Assembly: GCF_024505185.1 (NCBI RefSeq)
Contig: NZ_JANIBJ010000004.1
Span: 103,828 to 167,827 of the forward strand
DNA from: Methylomonas subterranea
Lineage (GTDB): Bacteria; Pseudomonadota; Gammaproteobacteria; Methylococcales; Methylomonadaceae
Length of the DNA: 64,000 bases
Direction: 5' to 3'
Shown: positions 45,050 through 55,233 of the stretch, in pieces
Layout: every line of letters begins with the position of its first letter
Position numbering within the stretch: the stretch's first letter is position 1
The notes under the pieces: generated by a model
Database searches by the model: none
Seen by the model: the letters and a program-made list of their open reading frames with translations, nothing else
What the model was told of the DNA's origin: nothing
Translations under genes and position numbers: made by a program

Positions 45050-46381
45050 ATGGCCGGCGTGTCGAAATCTTTTAAACAACAGCGTTTGCTGGGCGATGGA
45101 TTTTGGGCCCTGTCGGGCCAGTTGCTGTCCGCGTTGGCACTGTTGGCGGGTACCCGCTTGCTGACCGAACTGCTGAGTCCGGATGTTTTCGGCCGGGTGG
45201 CCTTGCAAAGCGGTTTCGTGGCTCTGGGCGTGGCGGTGTTTTCCTATCCCTTCATTTGCGCCGGCATGCGCATGTTGCCGGAATGCCGCAATCGGCGGCA
45301 GCGGACGGCCTTGCATCAGGCGGTGTTCGGTTTGAGCGCGCGCGCGACCGCCCTGGCCATGGCCGCGTTGCTGCTGGCGGGTTCGCTCTACCGCCGTTTC
45401 GATACCGGCGAAATGGGCCTGTACGCTTTGACCGCCTTGTTACTGGCCGTCACCGCGCGACGGGAGCTGGGCATACAGCTGTTGATAGGCGAGCGTAGGC
45501 AACGCGGCGCCAGTCTATGGCAAACCACCGACAGTTTGTTGCGGCCCTTGGCGGCGCTTGCGCTGGTGTCTTGGTTCGGTCCCAATCCGGGCGCGGTGTT
45601 ATTGGCTTATATCCTGGCCAGCGTGCTGTCCAACACCCTGTGGAGCCTGATTCACGACGCGGAGGCCGACGAATCGGCTGACTTGCGGCCGAGCGCGGCC
45701 GCCGCGCTGAAAAACGATGTCTGGCGCTATGCCTTGCCGTTGATTCCGATGGAGCTGGTGTTCTGGCTGAACGGCGTCGGCGATCGTTATCTGATCGGCT
45801 ATATGCTGAGCGCCGCCGAAGTAGGCTTGTACGCCGCCGGCTATACCTTGATCAACGAAGCCTTCAATCGCGGCGCCATGGTATTGCTACGCACCTTTCA
45901 ACCGGCTTATTTTCAAGCCTTTGCCGCCGGCAACGGCCGCGAAGCCTTTGCGATATTGAAATGGTGGCTGTCGGCGGTGTTGGCGATGGGCACGGTCGGC
46001 ACCGGCTTGGTAATGTTGTGCCGGGACAGTCTGAGCGGCTTGCTGTTGGCCGAAACTTATCATGCGGCGGCCGGCTTGATGCCGGCCATCGCCCTGGGCT
46101 CGGCGCTGCATGCGCTGGGCAGCGTTCTTGCACAACCCTTGCTGGCGCGGAAAAACACCCGGGCGCTGTTAAAGGGCCGGCTGTGCGGCGCCGTCGCGGC
46201 CGCCGTCAGTCTGCCGCTGCTGGTGTCGGTATACGGTATTCAAGGCGCCGCCAATGCCAACCCGGTTTATTTCGGCATCGAAATGCTGGTGTTGGCCTTG
46301 CTGGCCAAACCCTGGCGCGGCGCCCGTACCGATGCCGATTTCAGCCAAACCGCCGTGCCGGTGCCCGTCATCAACAATTGA
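45050..46381 (+). CDS. Oligosaccharide flippase, Wzx-like (MATE/MOP superfamily)
   Basis: 443 residues from ATG 45050, one base after the previous stop, with GGGTGG upstream. Two in-frame ATGs at 45014 and 45035 would overlap the polymerase gene. About twelve hydrophobic segments and the N-terminal GFWALSGQLLSALALLAGTR fit the polysaccharide biosynthesis (PST) flippases. It would move the lipid-linked repeat unit across the inner membrane. Confidence 0.87.
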   Translation: MAGVSKSFKQQRLLGDGFWALSGQLLSALALLAGTRLLTELLSPDVFGRVALQSGFVALGVAVFSYPFICAGMRMLPECRNRRQRTALHQAVFGLSARATALAMAALLLAGSLYRRFDTGEMGLYALTALLLAVTARRELGIQLLIGERRQRGASLWQTTDSLLRPLAALALVSWFGPNPGAVLLAYILASVLSNTLWSLIHDAEADESADLRPSAAAALKNDVWRYALPLIPMELVFWLNGVGDRYLIGYMLSAAEVGLYAAGYTLINEAFNRGAMVLLRTFQPAYFQAFAAGNGREAFAILKWWLSAVLAMGTVGTGLVMLCRDSLSGLLLAETYHAAAGLMPAIALGSALHALGSVLAQPLLARKNTRALLKGRLCGAVAAAVSLPLLVSVYGIQGAANANPVYFGIEMLVLALLAKPWRGARTDADFSQTAVPVPVINN

Positions 46382-46396
46382 TCAACGAGAGATAAC

Positions 46397-47344
46397 ATGA
46401 CCCCCACATCCAGCCTGAGCGGAAGTTACGGACAAATATTGCGCAGCTGCGTCAGTTGCGGCGGCGAGCATATCCAATATTGGCGGCATAAGACTTATCA
46501 GTACACCCTGGGCGAGACGCAAAAGCTGTTTCAGATTTATCGCTGCCGCGGTTGCGGTACCGGGTTTTTAAATCAACCGCCGCACCCGCAATGGCTGCAG
46601 GGCATTTATCAATATTCCGGCCAAGCCCTCACCCAGGCCGTCAGTTTGGCCGAGGTGTTGAAGCGGGAAGTGGTTTTCCCCAATTGCAGCATCGATGCCG
46701 AGCGGGTCAGCCTGTTGGCCGACAAATTCAATCTGTCCGGCAATCAGCGGGCCCTGGATGTGGGATCGGGATTCGGTTTTTATACCCGGGCTCTGCGGGT
46801 AAAGGGTTACGCCACGGTCAGCATCAATCCCGGCCAATACGAAAACCGGGTGTTCAAGGCCATGAACGGCGACGAGCCCTTGAAGATGATGTTCGAGCAA
46901 TATCAAGGCGGGCAAAAATTCGGGGTGGTGGTGATGTCTCAGGTATTGGAGCATCTTTTGGAACCCGACAGGGCGGTGAAAAAAGTCTCGGGCTTATTGG
47001 TCAACGGCGGCATTTATGCCTGCGCGGTACCCAATTTCAATTCGTTTCTGGTCAAGCTGTTGGGTACCCGCGATAACGCGTGTTTGTGGGTGCCGGAGCA
47101 CGTCAATTATTTTAGCGAAAAAGGTTTGCGGCGCTTGCTAGCGCGGCACGGGCTGGAAATTGTCCGGGTCGAACAGATTACCCGCATTCCGCCCAATGCG
47201 CTGTCCAAACGTTTGAAATTAAGCGGCCGGGCGGCCCGCTTGGCGGACGGCATCGTCAGCCTGATACAAAAGCCCTTTGGCGGCTTGATGAATGGCTTGG
47301 GATGGGGAATTTATCTCAACGTGTACGCGGTTAAAACCGCTTGA
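46397..47344 (+). CDS. SAM-dependent methyltransferase with N-terminal zinc-binding cysteines
   Basis: 315 residues. Four cysteines C18xxC21 and C50xxC53 form a zinc-ribbon-like N-terminus, followed by a class I SAM domain (ALDVGSGFGFYTRAL near residue 115; VVMSQVLEHL; NGGIYACAVPNF). The arrangement recalls sugar C- or O-methyltransferases of polysaccharide and deoxysugar pathways. It lies 15 bases after the flippase gene and probably decorates a sugar of the polymer or its precursor. Confidence 0.82.
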   Translation: MTPTSSLSGSYGQILRSCVSCGGEHIQYWRHKTYQYTLGETQKLFQIYRCRGCGTGFLNQPPHPQWLQGIYQYSGQALTQAVSLAEVLKREVVFPNCSIDAERVSLLADKFNLSGNQRALDVGSGFGFYTRALRVKGYATVSINPGQYENRVFKAMNGDEPLKMMFEQYQGGQKFGVVVMSQVLEHLLEPDRAVKKVSGLLVNGGIYACAVPNFNSFLVKLLGTRDNACLWVPEHVNYFSEKGLRRLLARHGLEIVRVEQITRIPPNALSKRLKLSGRAARLADGIVSLIQKPFGGLMNGLGWGIYLNVYAVKTA

Positions 47345-47362
47345 GCCCAAAGGGAAAGCATC

Positions 47363-48160
47363 ATGCCTATGTTGACCGTAGTGATATTGACCCATAACGA
47401 AGCGGAGAATCTACCGCGTTGTCTGGCGGCGATTCCAGACCGTTACCCGGTTGTGCTGGTCGATTCCGGCAGCAGCGACGACACGCCGGAAATTGCCGGC
47501 CGCCACGGTTGCAAAATTTACCGCAATCCCTGGCCGGGTTTTGCCGAGCAACGCAACTTCGCCATGAACCAGTGCGATATCTCGACAACCTGGATTCTGT
47601 TCGTGGATGCCGACGAGATTTATCCGGTGGAGTTTTATCAACGTTTCGATAGCGGTGCGGTTTGGCTGGAGGAGATCGACGTACTGATGGTGCCGTCGAT
47701 TTTATACCTGCGCGGCAAACGCCTGAATCACGCGCCGGGTTATCCGATTTACCATCCGCGGCTGGTGCGGCGGCAAACCGCCCGCTTCGTGCGCAACCAT
47801 ACCGGCCACGGCGAAGCGGTCATCGACAGTTGCCGCGTTGCATACGGCGACATAGCCTATCTGCATTACTTTTATCGGGGCGAAATCGTCGCTTGGATGC
47901 ATAAGCACGTCGAAAAAGCCGCGCAGGAAGTGCAATTAACCCCCACCGCCGGCGCGCTGATGACCGCGCGCGGCCGCTTGAGCGTATTGCTGGGGCGCTC
48001 ATGGTTGCGGGTGTTGGCGCGGTTTGCATACCACTACCTGTTGCGGGCCGGCTTTCTGGACGGTAAGGCCGGCCTGGAGTTTGCGCTGATGTTTACCTGG
48101 TACGAAGCCACCATTTATCTGCAGGCCAAGGCCGCGCGGCGGAACGGGGAAGACGTATGA
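47363..48160 (+). CDS. Glycosyltransferase family 2, WaaE/KdtX-like
   Basis: 265 residues. GT-A fold start TVVILTHNEAENLPRCLAAI, then VVLVDSGSSDDT and the metal-binding FVDADEIYP. The downstream GHGEAVIDS...GDIAYLHYFYRGEIVAWMHKH resembles WaaE-type core glucosyltransferases. Coupled to the next glycosyltransferase by an ATGA overlap. Donor and acceptor sugars unknown. Confidence 0.85.
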   Translation: MPMLTVVILTHNEAENLPRCLAAIPDRYPVVLVDSGSSDDTPEIAGRHGCKIYRNPWPGFAEQRNFAMNQCDISTTWILFVDADEIYPVEFYQRFDSGAVWLEEIDVLMVPSILYLRGKRLNHAPGYPIYHPRLVRRQTARFVRNHTGHGEAVIDSCRVAYGDIAYLHYFYRGEIVAWMHKHVEKAAQEVQLTPTAGALMTARGRLSVLLGRSWLRVLARFAYHYLLRAGFLDGKAGLEFALMFTWYEATIYLQAKAARRNGEDV

Positions 48161-49032
48161 AAATTTCTTTGGTATTGGCTACCTTGGGCCGGGATCTGGA
48201 ATTGCTGGATCTGTTGAAATCGCTGGTTTTTCAGAGCTACCGGGATTTCGAACTGATCGTTATCGACCAAAACCGGGACGGCAAGATAGACGCCATTTTG
48301 CAGAGCTTCACGCAGTGCCTGCGGATTCGGCATGTAAAAGTGGATTTTACCGGTAACGCCAGGGCCCGGGATTACGGTATCGCGCTGGCTCGCGGCCAAA
48401 TTGTGGCCTTTCCGGACGATGATTGCGTTTACGACAAGAATGTCCTGGCACGGGTGGTTGCCGAGTTCGATAAGCGTCCGCGACTGGCGATACTGGTGGT
48501 GGGTTCCTACGATTTTTCCGATAGCCGCTTCAGCATAGGCGTCAACAGCCGCAAGGCCGGTTATTTTTCCAGGCTGAACATGATGGGAGTGGAGTTTACT
48601 CAGTTTTTCGCCCTGGACAGGCTGGACCGCCGGCAGTTCTATCTGGATCACGACTTCGGCATCGGTTCCAAATATTCCGGCGCCGAGGGCTTCGAATTGC
48701 TTTATCGCCTGTTGCGTTCCGGCAATCGGGCCTTTTACACCCCCGGCATCAAAATTTATCACGCCAACAAGGACCATTACAGCCTGGGCACGGCGCGGAT
48801 GTTGAAATATTCCACCGGCATAGGTGCCTACATCCGCAAATTCGCCAATCAGCGAGATCTGTTCATCGGCTATTACATTTTGCGCAAGATGCTGGTGGCG
48901 CCGGTGTTGAAAATGCTGTTGGCCGCGTTGACCTTTAATTCCGCCAAACTGGCGTATTCGTTCTACAACCTGATCGGCATCTGGCGGGGTTTTCTCGCCT
49001 ACGGAAGAGGCGAGGCAAATTTCAAGGCTTAG
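48157..49032 (+). CDS. Glycosyltransferase family 2
   Basis: 291 residues. GT-A start ISLVLATLGRDLELLDLLKS, LIVIDQN, and the catalytic metal motif FPDDDCVYD. The C-terminal part has hydrophobic stretches (MLVAPVLKMLLAALTF) that may anchor it at the membrane. Translationally coupled (ATGA) to the upstream glycosyltransferase, so the two probably act in succession on the lipid-linked repeat unit. Confidence 0.85.
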   Translation: MKISLVLATLGRDLELLDLLKSLVFQSYRDFELIVIDQNRDGKIDAILQSFTQCLRIRHVKVDFTGNARARDYGIALARGQIVAFPDDDCVYDKNVLARVVAEFDKRPRLAILVVGSYDFSDSRFSIGVNSRKAGYFSRLNMMGVEFTQFFALDRLDRRQFYLDHDFGIGSKYSGAEGFELLYRLLRSGNRAFYTPGIKIYHANKDHYSLGTARMLKYSTGIGAYIRKFANQRDLFIGYYILRKMLVAPVLKMLLAALTFNSAKLAYSFYNLIGIWRGFLAYGRGEANFKA

Positions 49033-49133
49033 GGTTCAGTTGTCAAGGCATGGCGGGACGCCGTGCTTTTTCCGCTGAGTCTCAAGCCTTGAACCTATAG
49101 CAAACATTTATCAATCAATTCGGGGAAAACCAT

Positions 49134-50324
49134 ATGCAAGTTGGGATCGTTAGCACGCATGTACCGCCGGCCAAGGGCTACGGCGGGGTATCGGTGACCT
49201 GCGGGGTATTGACCAAGGCCTGGGCGGAAAGCGGCCGCAAGCTGGCGCTGGTCGCCGCGGACGAATCCGTGGGCGGCCGCTTGAGCGCGGAGCAGGTGGA
49301 TGTCGGTGCCGGTGTCGCTGTCGGTTTATATCGTTGTTACGGGTTTCGGCGCTGGGGCTTCGGGCTGGGCGCTATCCCCAGACTGCTGAAGTTATGCCTG
49401 CAGGCACCGGTGGTGTACATCCACGGCATTGCTACCTGGCCGACCACGCTGGCGGCGCTGTTTTGCGGTTTGTTGCGCAAGCCCTTCATGGTGGCGGTAC
49501 ACGGCGGCTTGATGCCGGAACACGTGGAGCTGATACGCCGACACAAACCGCACAAATGGTGGTACTACCAGTTATTGACCTTTCCGGCCCTGCGCCGCGC
49601 CATCGCCGTGCATTGCACCAGCGAAACCGAGGCCGAGGGGGTGCGCGACGTGCTGGGCAAGGGTGCGCGTATTTTGCTGGTGCCGAACGGTATCGACGCC
49701 CGCGACATCCAGGTGGCGCCTTATCCGCAAGGCGAGGGCATGCAACTGTGTTTTTTGGGGCATGTACAGCAGGAAAAAGGCATTAACGCCTTTATCCGGG
49801 CCTGGTTAAGCGTGCGCCGGCCCAACGATCGCCTGGTGGTGGCGGGCCGGAGCGTGGACGGCCGGTATTTCCGCGAGTTCCGGGATTTGCTGGCCCGGGC
49901 CGATGGCGCCATCGTTTATCGGGGCTATCTGCAACGCCGCGAAGTGCTGGAATTATTGGCGGACAGCCACTTTTTGGTCTTGCCGTCCGGTCTGGAACAA
50001 GCCGGCGGCATGCGGGAAAACTTCGGCAACGTGGTGGCGGAAGCCATGGCGGCCGGCCGGCCGGTACTGGCGGCCAAGGGTCTGGCCTGGGACCATTTGG
50101 CCGACTTGGGGGCCGGATTCGTGTTCGAGCGCAATCAAGCGTCCGTCGTCGCTACTCTGCGGCAAGCCCAAGCCCTGGATGCCGGGCAGTGGCGGGCCAT
50201 GTCGAAAATTGGCCGGGCTTACGTGGATCGGCAATTAAACCCGCTCGGGCTGGGAGAGCGGGTTTGGCGGGTACTGACCGAGCCGGAACAGTCCGGCGGA
50301 ATCGCCGTTCGAGGAGTTTCATGA
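49134..50324 (+). CDS. Glycosyltransferase family 4
   Basis: 396 residues. GT-B enzyme: the N-terminal domain has PPAKGYGGVSVTCGVLTKAW, and the C-terminal Glycos_transf_1 domain has LCFLGHVQQEKGINAFIRAW, LVVAGRS and the nucleotide-binding region SGLEQAGGMRENFGNVVAEA with the family's conserved E-x7-E. It retains configuration at the sugar. It begins 101 bases after the preceding gene and overlaps the next (ATGA). Confidence 0.88.
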   Translation: MQVGIVSTHVPPAKGYGGVSVTCGVLTKAWAESGRKLALVAADESVGGRLSAEQVDVGAGVAVGLYRCYGFRRWGFGLGAIPRLLKLCLQAPVVYIHGIATWPTTLAALFCGLLRKPFMVAVHGGLMPEHVELIRRHKPHKWWYYQLLTFPALRRAIAVHCTSETEAEGVRDVLGKGARILLVPNGIDARDIQVAPYPQGEGMQLCFLGHVQQEKGINAFIRAWLSVRRPNDRLVVAGRSVDGRYFREFRDLLARADGAIVYRGYLQRREVLELLADSHFLVLPSGLEQAGGMRENFGNVVAEAMAAGRPVLAAKGLAWDHLADLGAGFVFERNQASVVATLRQAQALDAGQWRAMSKIGRAYVDRQLNPLGLGERVWRVLTEPEQSGGIAVRGVS

Positions 50325-51283
50325 TGAAAGTCGGATTGATAGTTCCCACTCTGAACGCCGGCCCAGACTGGCGGAACTGGCTGGCAGCCCTGGCGCAACA
50401 GACCCGGCAACCGGATAGGCTGTTGTTGATAGATTCGTCGTCCAGCGACGAAACCGTAGCCATGGCCCATGACCACGGATTCGAAATCAAGCTGATTGCC
50501 AAAAGCCGCTTTAATCATGGCGGCACCCGGCAATGGGGCGTCGAGCATCTGTCGGATATGCAGATCATCGTATTCCTGACCCAGGACGCGATTTTGGCGG
50601 ATGCCACGGCCATCGAACGCCTGCTGGCGGCGTTCGAAAATCCGCGGGTGGCTACCGCCTATGGTCGGCAATTGCCGCATAAACATGCCGGGCCGATTGC
50701 CGCCCATGCCCGGCTGTTCAATTATCCGGCCCAAAATCAGTTGCGCGGCGTGGAAGACCGCGAGCGATTCGGTATAAAAACCGTATTCACGTCCAATTCG
50801 TTCGCCGCTTATCGGCGCAGTGCCCTGATGCGGGTGGGAGGTTTTCCGCTGGACGCCATCATGAACGAAGACACTTTCGTAGTCGGGAAAATGTTGCGTG
50901 CGGGTTGGAAAATCGCCTATTGCGCCGATGCGCGGGTGTTTCATTCCCATGATTACGGTTTTGCGGAGGAATTTAAGCGCTATTTCGATATCGGCGTGTT
51001 CCATTCCCAAACCGCCTGGCTGCAAGGCGAGTTCGGCGGCGCTAGCGGCGAGGGCTTGCGCTATATCCGCTCGGAACTGGTTTACCTGTTAAAGTTCGCT
51101 CCCGGCCTGCTGCCCTCGGCCTGGAGCAGAACCGGACTGAAATGGCTGGGATACAAACTGGGCGTCTGGCACCAATGCCTGCCGGTCATGTGGCGGCAAG
51201 CGTTCAGCATGCACAAAGTCTATTGGCTGAAGCAGCCGGAACAAAATTTCGTTTCCGCGGCAAGCGCGCCCCTGTCCGATTGA
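50321..51283 (+). CDS. Glycosyltransferase family 2, rhamnosyltransferase-like
   Basis: 320 residues from ATG 50321, which overlaps the previous stop as ATGA and has GAGGAG upstream; the frame is open 44 codons further 5'. Motifs are VGLIVPTLNAGPDWRNWLAA, LLIDSSSSDETV, FNHGGTRQWGVEHL and FLTQDAIL, the pattern of RfbF/WbbL-like rhamnosyltransferases. Last gene of the plus-strand exopolysaccharide cluster. Confidence 0.85.
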   Translation: MMKVGLIVPTLNAGPDWRNWLAALAQQTRQPDRLLLIDSSSSDETVAMAHDHGFEIKLIAKSRFNHGGTRQWGVEHLSDMQIIVFLTQDAILADATAIERLLAAFENPRVATAYGRQLPHKHAGPIAAHARLFNYPAQNQLRGVEDRERFGIKTVFTSNSFAAYRRSALMRVGGFPLDAIMNEDTFVVGKMLRAGWKIAYCADARVFHSHDYGFAEEFKRYFDIGVFHSQTAWLQGEFGGASGEGLRYIRSELVYLLKFAPGLLPSAWSRTGLKWLGYKLGVWHQCLPVMWRQAFSMHKVYWLKQPEQNFVSAASAPLSD

Positions 51284-51669
51284 TTAGGGCCTGATGTACA
51301 TGCAACCCCTGGTGTTTGGGTATTTACCGCTGTTATAGATCAAGGCGGCAAGGCATGGCCCTTAAAGCGGCGACAGGGGGAGCGTCTTGTGCAGCTTGGA
51401 ATTCGTGTTGCAGTCGGGCGGGTTATTGGCTTTAAGGTATATTGAAGCTACGGCCCTGGCTGTCGGTGTGCTGAAGGTCTTGCCGGCTTTGAGCACAGCT
51501 TTCCTACTCCACAATAGTCAACCTCACCGGTAGCCAGTGGGGTGAGGTGCGGTGTCGGTGTCGTTGCGTTTGGCGGTTTGCCGGGTTAAAAGGCCGCCGC
51601 GGGCGTGGTCGTAAGGCGGATTTCGAGCGGTAGCAATGATCCGCCAAAACCTCGAAACCACCCGGCGTT
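51284..51669. other. Intergenic region between the exopolysaccharide cluster and the Rhs remnant
   Basis: 386 bases with no open frame of note and no family resemblance in any frame. A short dyad CTCACC/GGTGAG is centred near 51535. It may be decayed sequence belonging to the same lost Rhs gene. Confidence 0.4.
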
Positions 51670-52176
51670 TTGCTAGCGCGAAAACGCCCTACGGTCCTGC
51701 CGTTCGGGCCGGCGCAAAGCCTGGATTACGGCAACGGCCCGAGCATGAGCCGAAGTTATGACGCCGATTACCGCTTGAACCATGAAACCGTCGGCGGCGT
51801 GTTCATGCAAGACTACCAATACGACTTTGCCAGCCAAAAACCGATCAGTATCGACCGCAACGGCAACAGGACGTGGTACACGACCGATCAACAGGGCAAC
51901 ATCATCGAAGGCCAGGGGCGGGCGAGTACAGCCCGGACCAACGCGTGGAAGGGCTGAGACTAGCTCGCCTGGCATTTTACGACTACGACACTTTAGGTCG
52001 CCGCATTCGCAAGCTCACCCAAGGGGAATTCAGTCAATACGACTACGGCAGCGGACACCGGCTGCTCAGCGAAACCGGTTACTTGAAAGCATTTAACAAC
52101 CTTTGGCCGCCGCCACTACGTCTACCAGGACGGCCAACCGCTGGCCCGCATAGACGAATGGCGACAACTATTTTGA
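51670..52176 (+). pseudogene. Rhs/YD-repeat protein remnant with at least two frameshifts
   Basis: Frame 1 (51670-51957) reads LPFGPAQSLDYGNGPSMSRS, YDADYRLN and IDRNGNRTWYTTDQQGN, typical YD-repeat sequence. After about 51960 the similarity moves to another frame (LAFYDYDTLGRRIRKLTQGE, FSQYDYGSGHRLLSE). From about 52110 it moves again (HYVYQDGQPLARIDEW) and stops at 52176. The order matches an Rhs core, but the long N-terminal part and any C-terminal toxin tip are missing. A degraded fragment marking an old insertion or deletion at the edge of the polysaccharide locus. Confidence 0.8.
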
Positions 52177-52225
52177 CGCGGGGGGCCGCAAGAACAGGTC
52201 TATAAGCTGACGGTACGTTGAGGCA

Positions 52226-53233
52226 TTACTGCCGGTAGTAGTCTCTATACCAAGTCACGAAGCGTTCTATGCCGGTTTCGATTGTGGTGCCGGGTTTGTA
52301 ACCGACATCGGTCACCAGCGCTTCCACATCCGCATAAGTGTCCGGTACATCGCCGGGTTGCAAGGGCAGCAGGTTTTTTTCCGCCGTTTTGCCTAGAAAG
52401 CGTTCCAGAGTTTCGATATAAGACAACAGTTCGACGGGATTCTGATTGCCGATGTTGTATACCCGCCATGGCGCCTTGCTGGTGCCGGGATCCGGCTTTG
52501 CACCGCTCCAGTCCGGGTTGCCTTGAGCCGTATGGTCCAGGGTTCTGATCACGCCTTCGACGATGTCGTCGACGTAGGTAAAATCGCGTCGGTGCTTGCC
52601 GTAATTGAATACATCGATCGGTTTGCCCTCCAGGATGGCCTTGGTAAACAGGAACAAAGCCATGTCCGGTCTGCCCCATGGGCCGTAGACCGTAAAAAAG
52701 CGCAGACCGGTGGTGGGCAATTGATACAGGTTGCTGTAGGTATGCGCCATCAGTTCATTGGCTTTTTTCGAGGCGGCGTAAAGGCTTAACGGGTGGTCGA
52801 CGTTGTCGTGAACCGAAAACGGCATGGATTCGTTGGCGCCGTACACCGAACTGCTGGAGGCGTACACCAAATGTTCCACCCGGTTATGCCGGCAACCTTC
52901 CAGAATATTGATGAAGCCGAGGATGTTACTGTCTATATAGGCATGCGGATTTTCCAGGGAATAGCGCACGCCGGCCTGCGCGGCCAGATTGACGACTTTT
53001 TGCGGTTGATGTTTTTTAAACAACGCCTCCATTCCGGCCCGATCGGCGATATCCAGTCGTACATCGGTGAACGCGGCGTGGTCCTTGATACGCGCCAAGC
53101 GGTCTATCTTCAAATTGACATCATAATAGTCGTTCAAATTGTCGATGCCGATGACTTCGTCGCCACGCTCCAGCAAGCGTAGCGCCAGGTGATTGCCGAT
53201 GAAGCCGGCGGTGCCGGTGACCATTATTTTCAT
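52226..53233 (-). CDS. NAD-dependent epimerase, probable UDP-glucuronate 4-epimerase
   Basis: 335 residues. Extended [23 protein letters not shown] cofactor motif, active-site Y-x3-K in [13 protein letters not shown], and the segment [16 protein letters not shown] that is characteristic of the UDP-glucuronate epimerases (CapI/LspL). It would convert UDP-GlcA to UDP-GalA for the capsule or exopolysaccharide. Four bases separate it from the dehydrogenase upstream on the same strand. Confidence 0.88.
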   Translation of the reverse strand: MKIMVTGTAGFIGNHLALRLLERGDEVIGIDNLNDYYDVNLKIDRLARIKDHAAFTDVRLDIADRAGMEALFKKHQPQKVVNLAAQAGVRYSLENPHAYIDSNILGFINILEGCRHNRVEHLVYASSSSVYGANESMPFSVHDNVDHPLSLYAASKKANELMAHTYSNLYQLPTTGLRFFTVYGPWGRPDMALFLFTKAILEGKPIDVFNYGKHRRDFTYVDDIVEGVIRTLDHTAQGNPDWSGAKPDPGTSKAPWRVYNIGNQNPVELLSYIETLERFLGKTAEKNLLPLQPGDVPDTYADVEALVTDVGYKPGTTIETGIERFVTWYRDYYRQ

Positions 53234-53236
53234 TCG

Positions 53237-54508
53237 TTACAGTCTCGCGTCGGTAAGTTCGGCGGGGAACAAGTATTTCAAATCGTAAATGATCGACTGA
53301 GGCTTGCCCAATGCCCTAATTTCGGCTATCGGCATTTCCTTGAACTCCTCGTGGGCCACAGCCAGAACGATGGCATCGTACTTGTCTTTGCCGGGTTGCG
53401 GGATGGGGCGTATGCCGTATTCGTGGAAGGCTTCGTCGCCGTTGACCCAGGGGTCGTAGACGTCGACGTTGACGCCATAGGTTTTCAGTTCCGCCACGAT
53501 ATCCACCACGCGGGTGTTGCGGATGTCCGGGCAGTTTTCCTTGAAGGTCAGGCCCAGCAGCAACACCTTGGCGTCCTGCACCTGGATGCGCTTTTTCAGC
53601 ATCAGCTTGATCAATTGAGACACCACGTAAGCGCCCATGCTGTCGTTGATGCGGCGGCCGGATAGAATCACTTCCGGGTTATAACCGATGGCCTGGGCTT
53701 TATGGGTCAGGTAATAGGGGTCCACGCCTATGCAATGGCCGCCGACCAAGCCGGGACGAAACGGCAGGAAATTCCATTTGGTGCCGGCCGCCAACAATAT
53801 TTCCTCGGTATCTATGCCCAGTTTGTTGAAAATCAAGGCCAGTTCGTTGATCAGGGCGATATTGACGTCGCGTTGGGTGTTTTCGATGACCTTGGCTGCT
53901 TCGGCCACTTTGATACTGCTGGCCTTGTGAGTGCCGGCCACGATGATGCTTTTGTAGAGTTGGTCGACTTTTTCGGCGATTTCCGGGGTCGAGCCGGAAG
54001 TCACTTTTAAAATATTGGTCACCCGATGTTGTTTGTCGCCGGGATTGATCCGCTCCGGGCTGTAACCGACAAAGAAATCCCGGTTGAATGTCAAGCCGGA
54101 GACTTTTTCCAGAATAGGTACGCAGACCTCTTCGGTAGCGCCGGGATAGACGGTGGATTCGTAAATGACGATGTCGCCGGCCTTGATGACTTTTCCCAGC
54201 GTTTCGCTGGCTTTTTGCAGCGGAGTCAAATCCGGTTGCTTATGTTCGTTGATGGGGGTTGGCACGGTGACAATATAAAAATTGCATTCAGCCAAATCTT
54301 GCAATTGCGAACTGTACGTCAGGTGGGTGGCTTGGGCCAATTCGGCCGAGCTGACCTCCAGGGTATGGTCGTTGCCGGCTTGCAGCTCGGATATGCGATG
54401 TTGATTGATGTCAAAGCCGACGGTAGGGTATTTTTGTCCAAACTCCACCGCCAGGGGCAAGCCCACATAACCCAAGCCTATCATGCCGATTTTGATGTTA
54501 CCTAGCAT
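53237..54508 (-). CDS. Nucleotide-sugar dehydrogenase, TviB/WbpO-like
   Basis: 423 residues. N-terminal Rossmann [33 protein letters not shown], central [20 protein letters not shown], and the catalytic cysteine in [20 protein letters not shown]. This subtype matches the UDP-N-acetylhexosamine 6-dehydrogenases (TviB, WbpO) better than UDP-glucose dehydrogenase, so the product may be UDP-GalNAcA or UDP-GlcNAcA. With the epimerase beside it, it supplies acidic precursors to the neighbouring cluster. The exact substrate is uncertain. Confidence 0.88.
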   Translation of the reverse strand: MLGNIKIGMIGLGYVGLPLAVEFGQKYPTVGFDINQHRISELQAGNDHTLEVSSAELAQATHLTYSSQLQDLAECNFYIVTVPTPINEHKQPDLTPLQKASETLGKVIKAGDIVIYESTVYPGATEEVCVPILEKVSGLTFNRDFFVGYSPERINPGDKQHRVTNILKVTSGSTPEIAEKVDQLYKSIIVAGTHKASSIKVAEAAKVIENTQRDVNIALINELALIFNKLGIDTEEILLAAGTKWNFLPFRPGLVGGHCIGVDPYYLTHKAQAIGYNPEVILSGRRINDSMGAYVVSQLIKLMLKKRIQVQDAKVLLLGLTFKENCPDIRNTRVVDIVAELKTYGVNVDVYDPWVNGDEAFHEYGIRPIPQPGKDKYDAIVLAVAHEEFKEMPIAEIRALGKPQSIIYDLKYLFPAELTDARL

Positions 54509-54551
54509 AGTTGTACCGCTCCTGTTTTGTCCGTATGCAAAAAGATGTACA

Positions 54552-55166
54552 TTATTTTTTGGCTATACAACCCCAGGCAGCCAGCCAGGCTTGCGACTGA
54601 TAGCTGTCGGCCGACTTCGGCAGAACGCCATCCAAGACCATCAATAAGGATTGATTGATAATGCCAAAAAAATAACAGTAAGCCAAAAGGTAGTCGATGT
54701 TTTTAATTTCGCCTTCCTTGATGCCGTTTTGAATGATGCGCTTGATCTTGTTGAAGGCCGCGCTATCCATCAAGGGCACTGCGTTCGGCAGGAAATCCTC
54801 CGTTTTTACGAACAGTAAAAAGCGAATGATTTCAGGGGCTTCATCGGTCAACTTAAACAACAGATCGACAATCTCGCGTAATTGTTCGGAGGCTTTGCGG
54901 TTTCTGCGGCGAATATCGTCTATGGAAATGCTCAGACTATCCAGGATATTTTCGCGTAGCGTTTCGGCAATGGCCTGCTTGGTTTTGAAGTACTGATACA
55001 CGCCGCTGGTGGTTTTTAAGCCCACCGCATCTTTGATGTCGGTTAAGGAGGTATTGGCATAACCTTTTTGGGCGAAAAGTTTCAAGGAAGCCTGTAAAAC
55101 TTCGTCTTGACTCAAGCTTTTGGGTGGAATGACTTCAATTTCGGGTTCTATTATTTCTTGTTCCAT
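54552..55166 (-). CDS. TetR/AcrR family transcriptional regulator
   Basis: 204 residues from ATG 55166; longer reading to a TTG at 55262 would overlap pgsA and add low-complexity Asn-rich sequence. The N-terminal DNA-binding domain is [20 protein letters not shown]...[14 protein letters not shown], followed by an all-helical ligand domain. The target is unknown. It lies downstream of pgsA on the same strand. Confidence 0.87.
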   Translation of the reverse strand: MEQEIIEPEIEVIPPKSLSQDEVLQASLKLFAQKGYANTSLTDIKDAVGLKTTSGVYQYFKTKQAIAETLRENILDSLSISIDDIRRRNRKASEQLREIVDLLFKLTDEAPEIIRFLLFVKTEDFLPNAVPLMDSAAFNKIKRIIQNGIKEGEIKNIDYLLAYCYFFGIINQSLLMVLDGVLPKSADSYQSQAWLAAWGCIAKK

Positions 55167-55233
55167 GCTTTTATTTACAGCTTTACCTGCTGTTTGACTC
55201 TCTGGTTTGCGCAGTATGAAGCTGCGGTTATTA

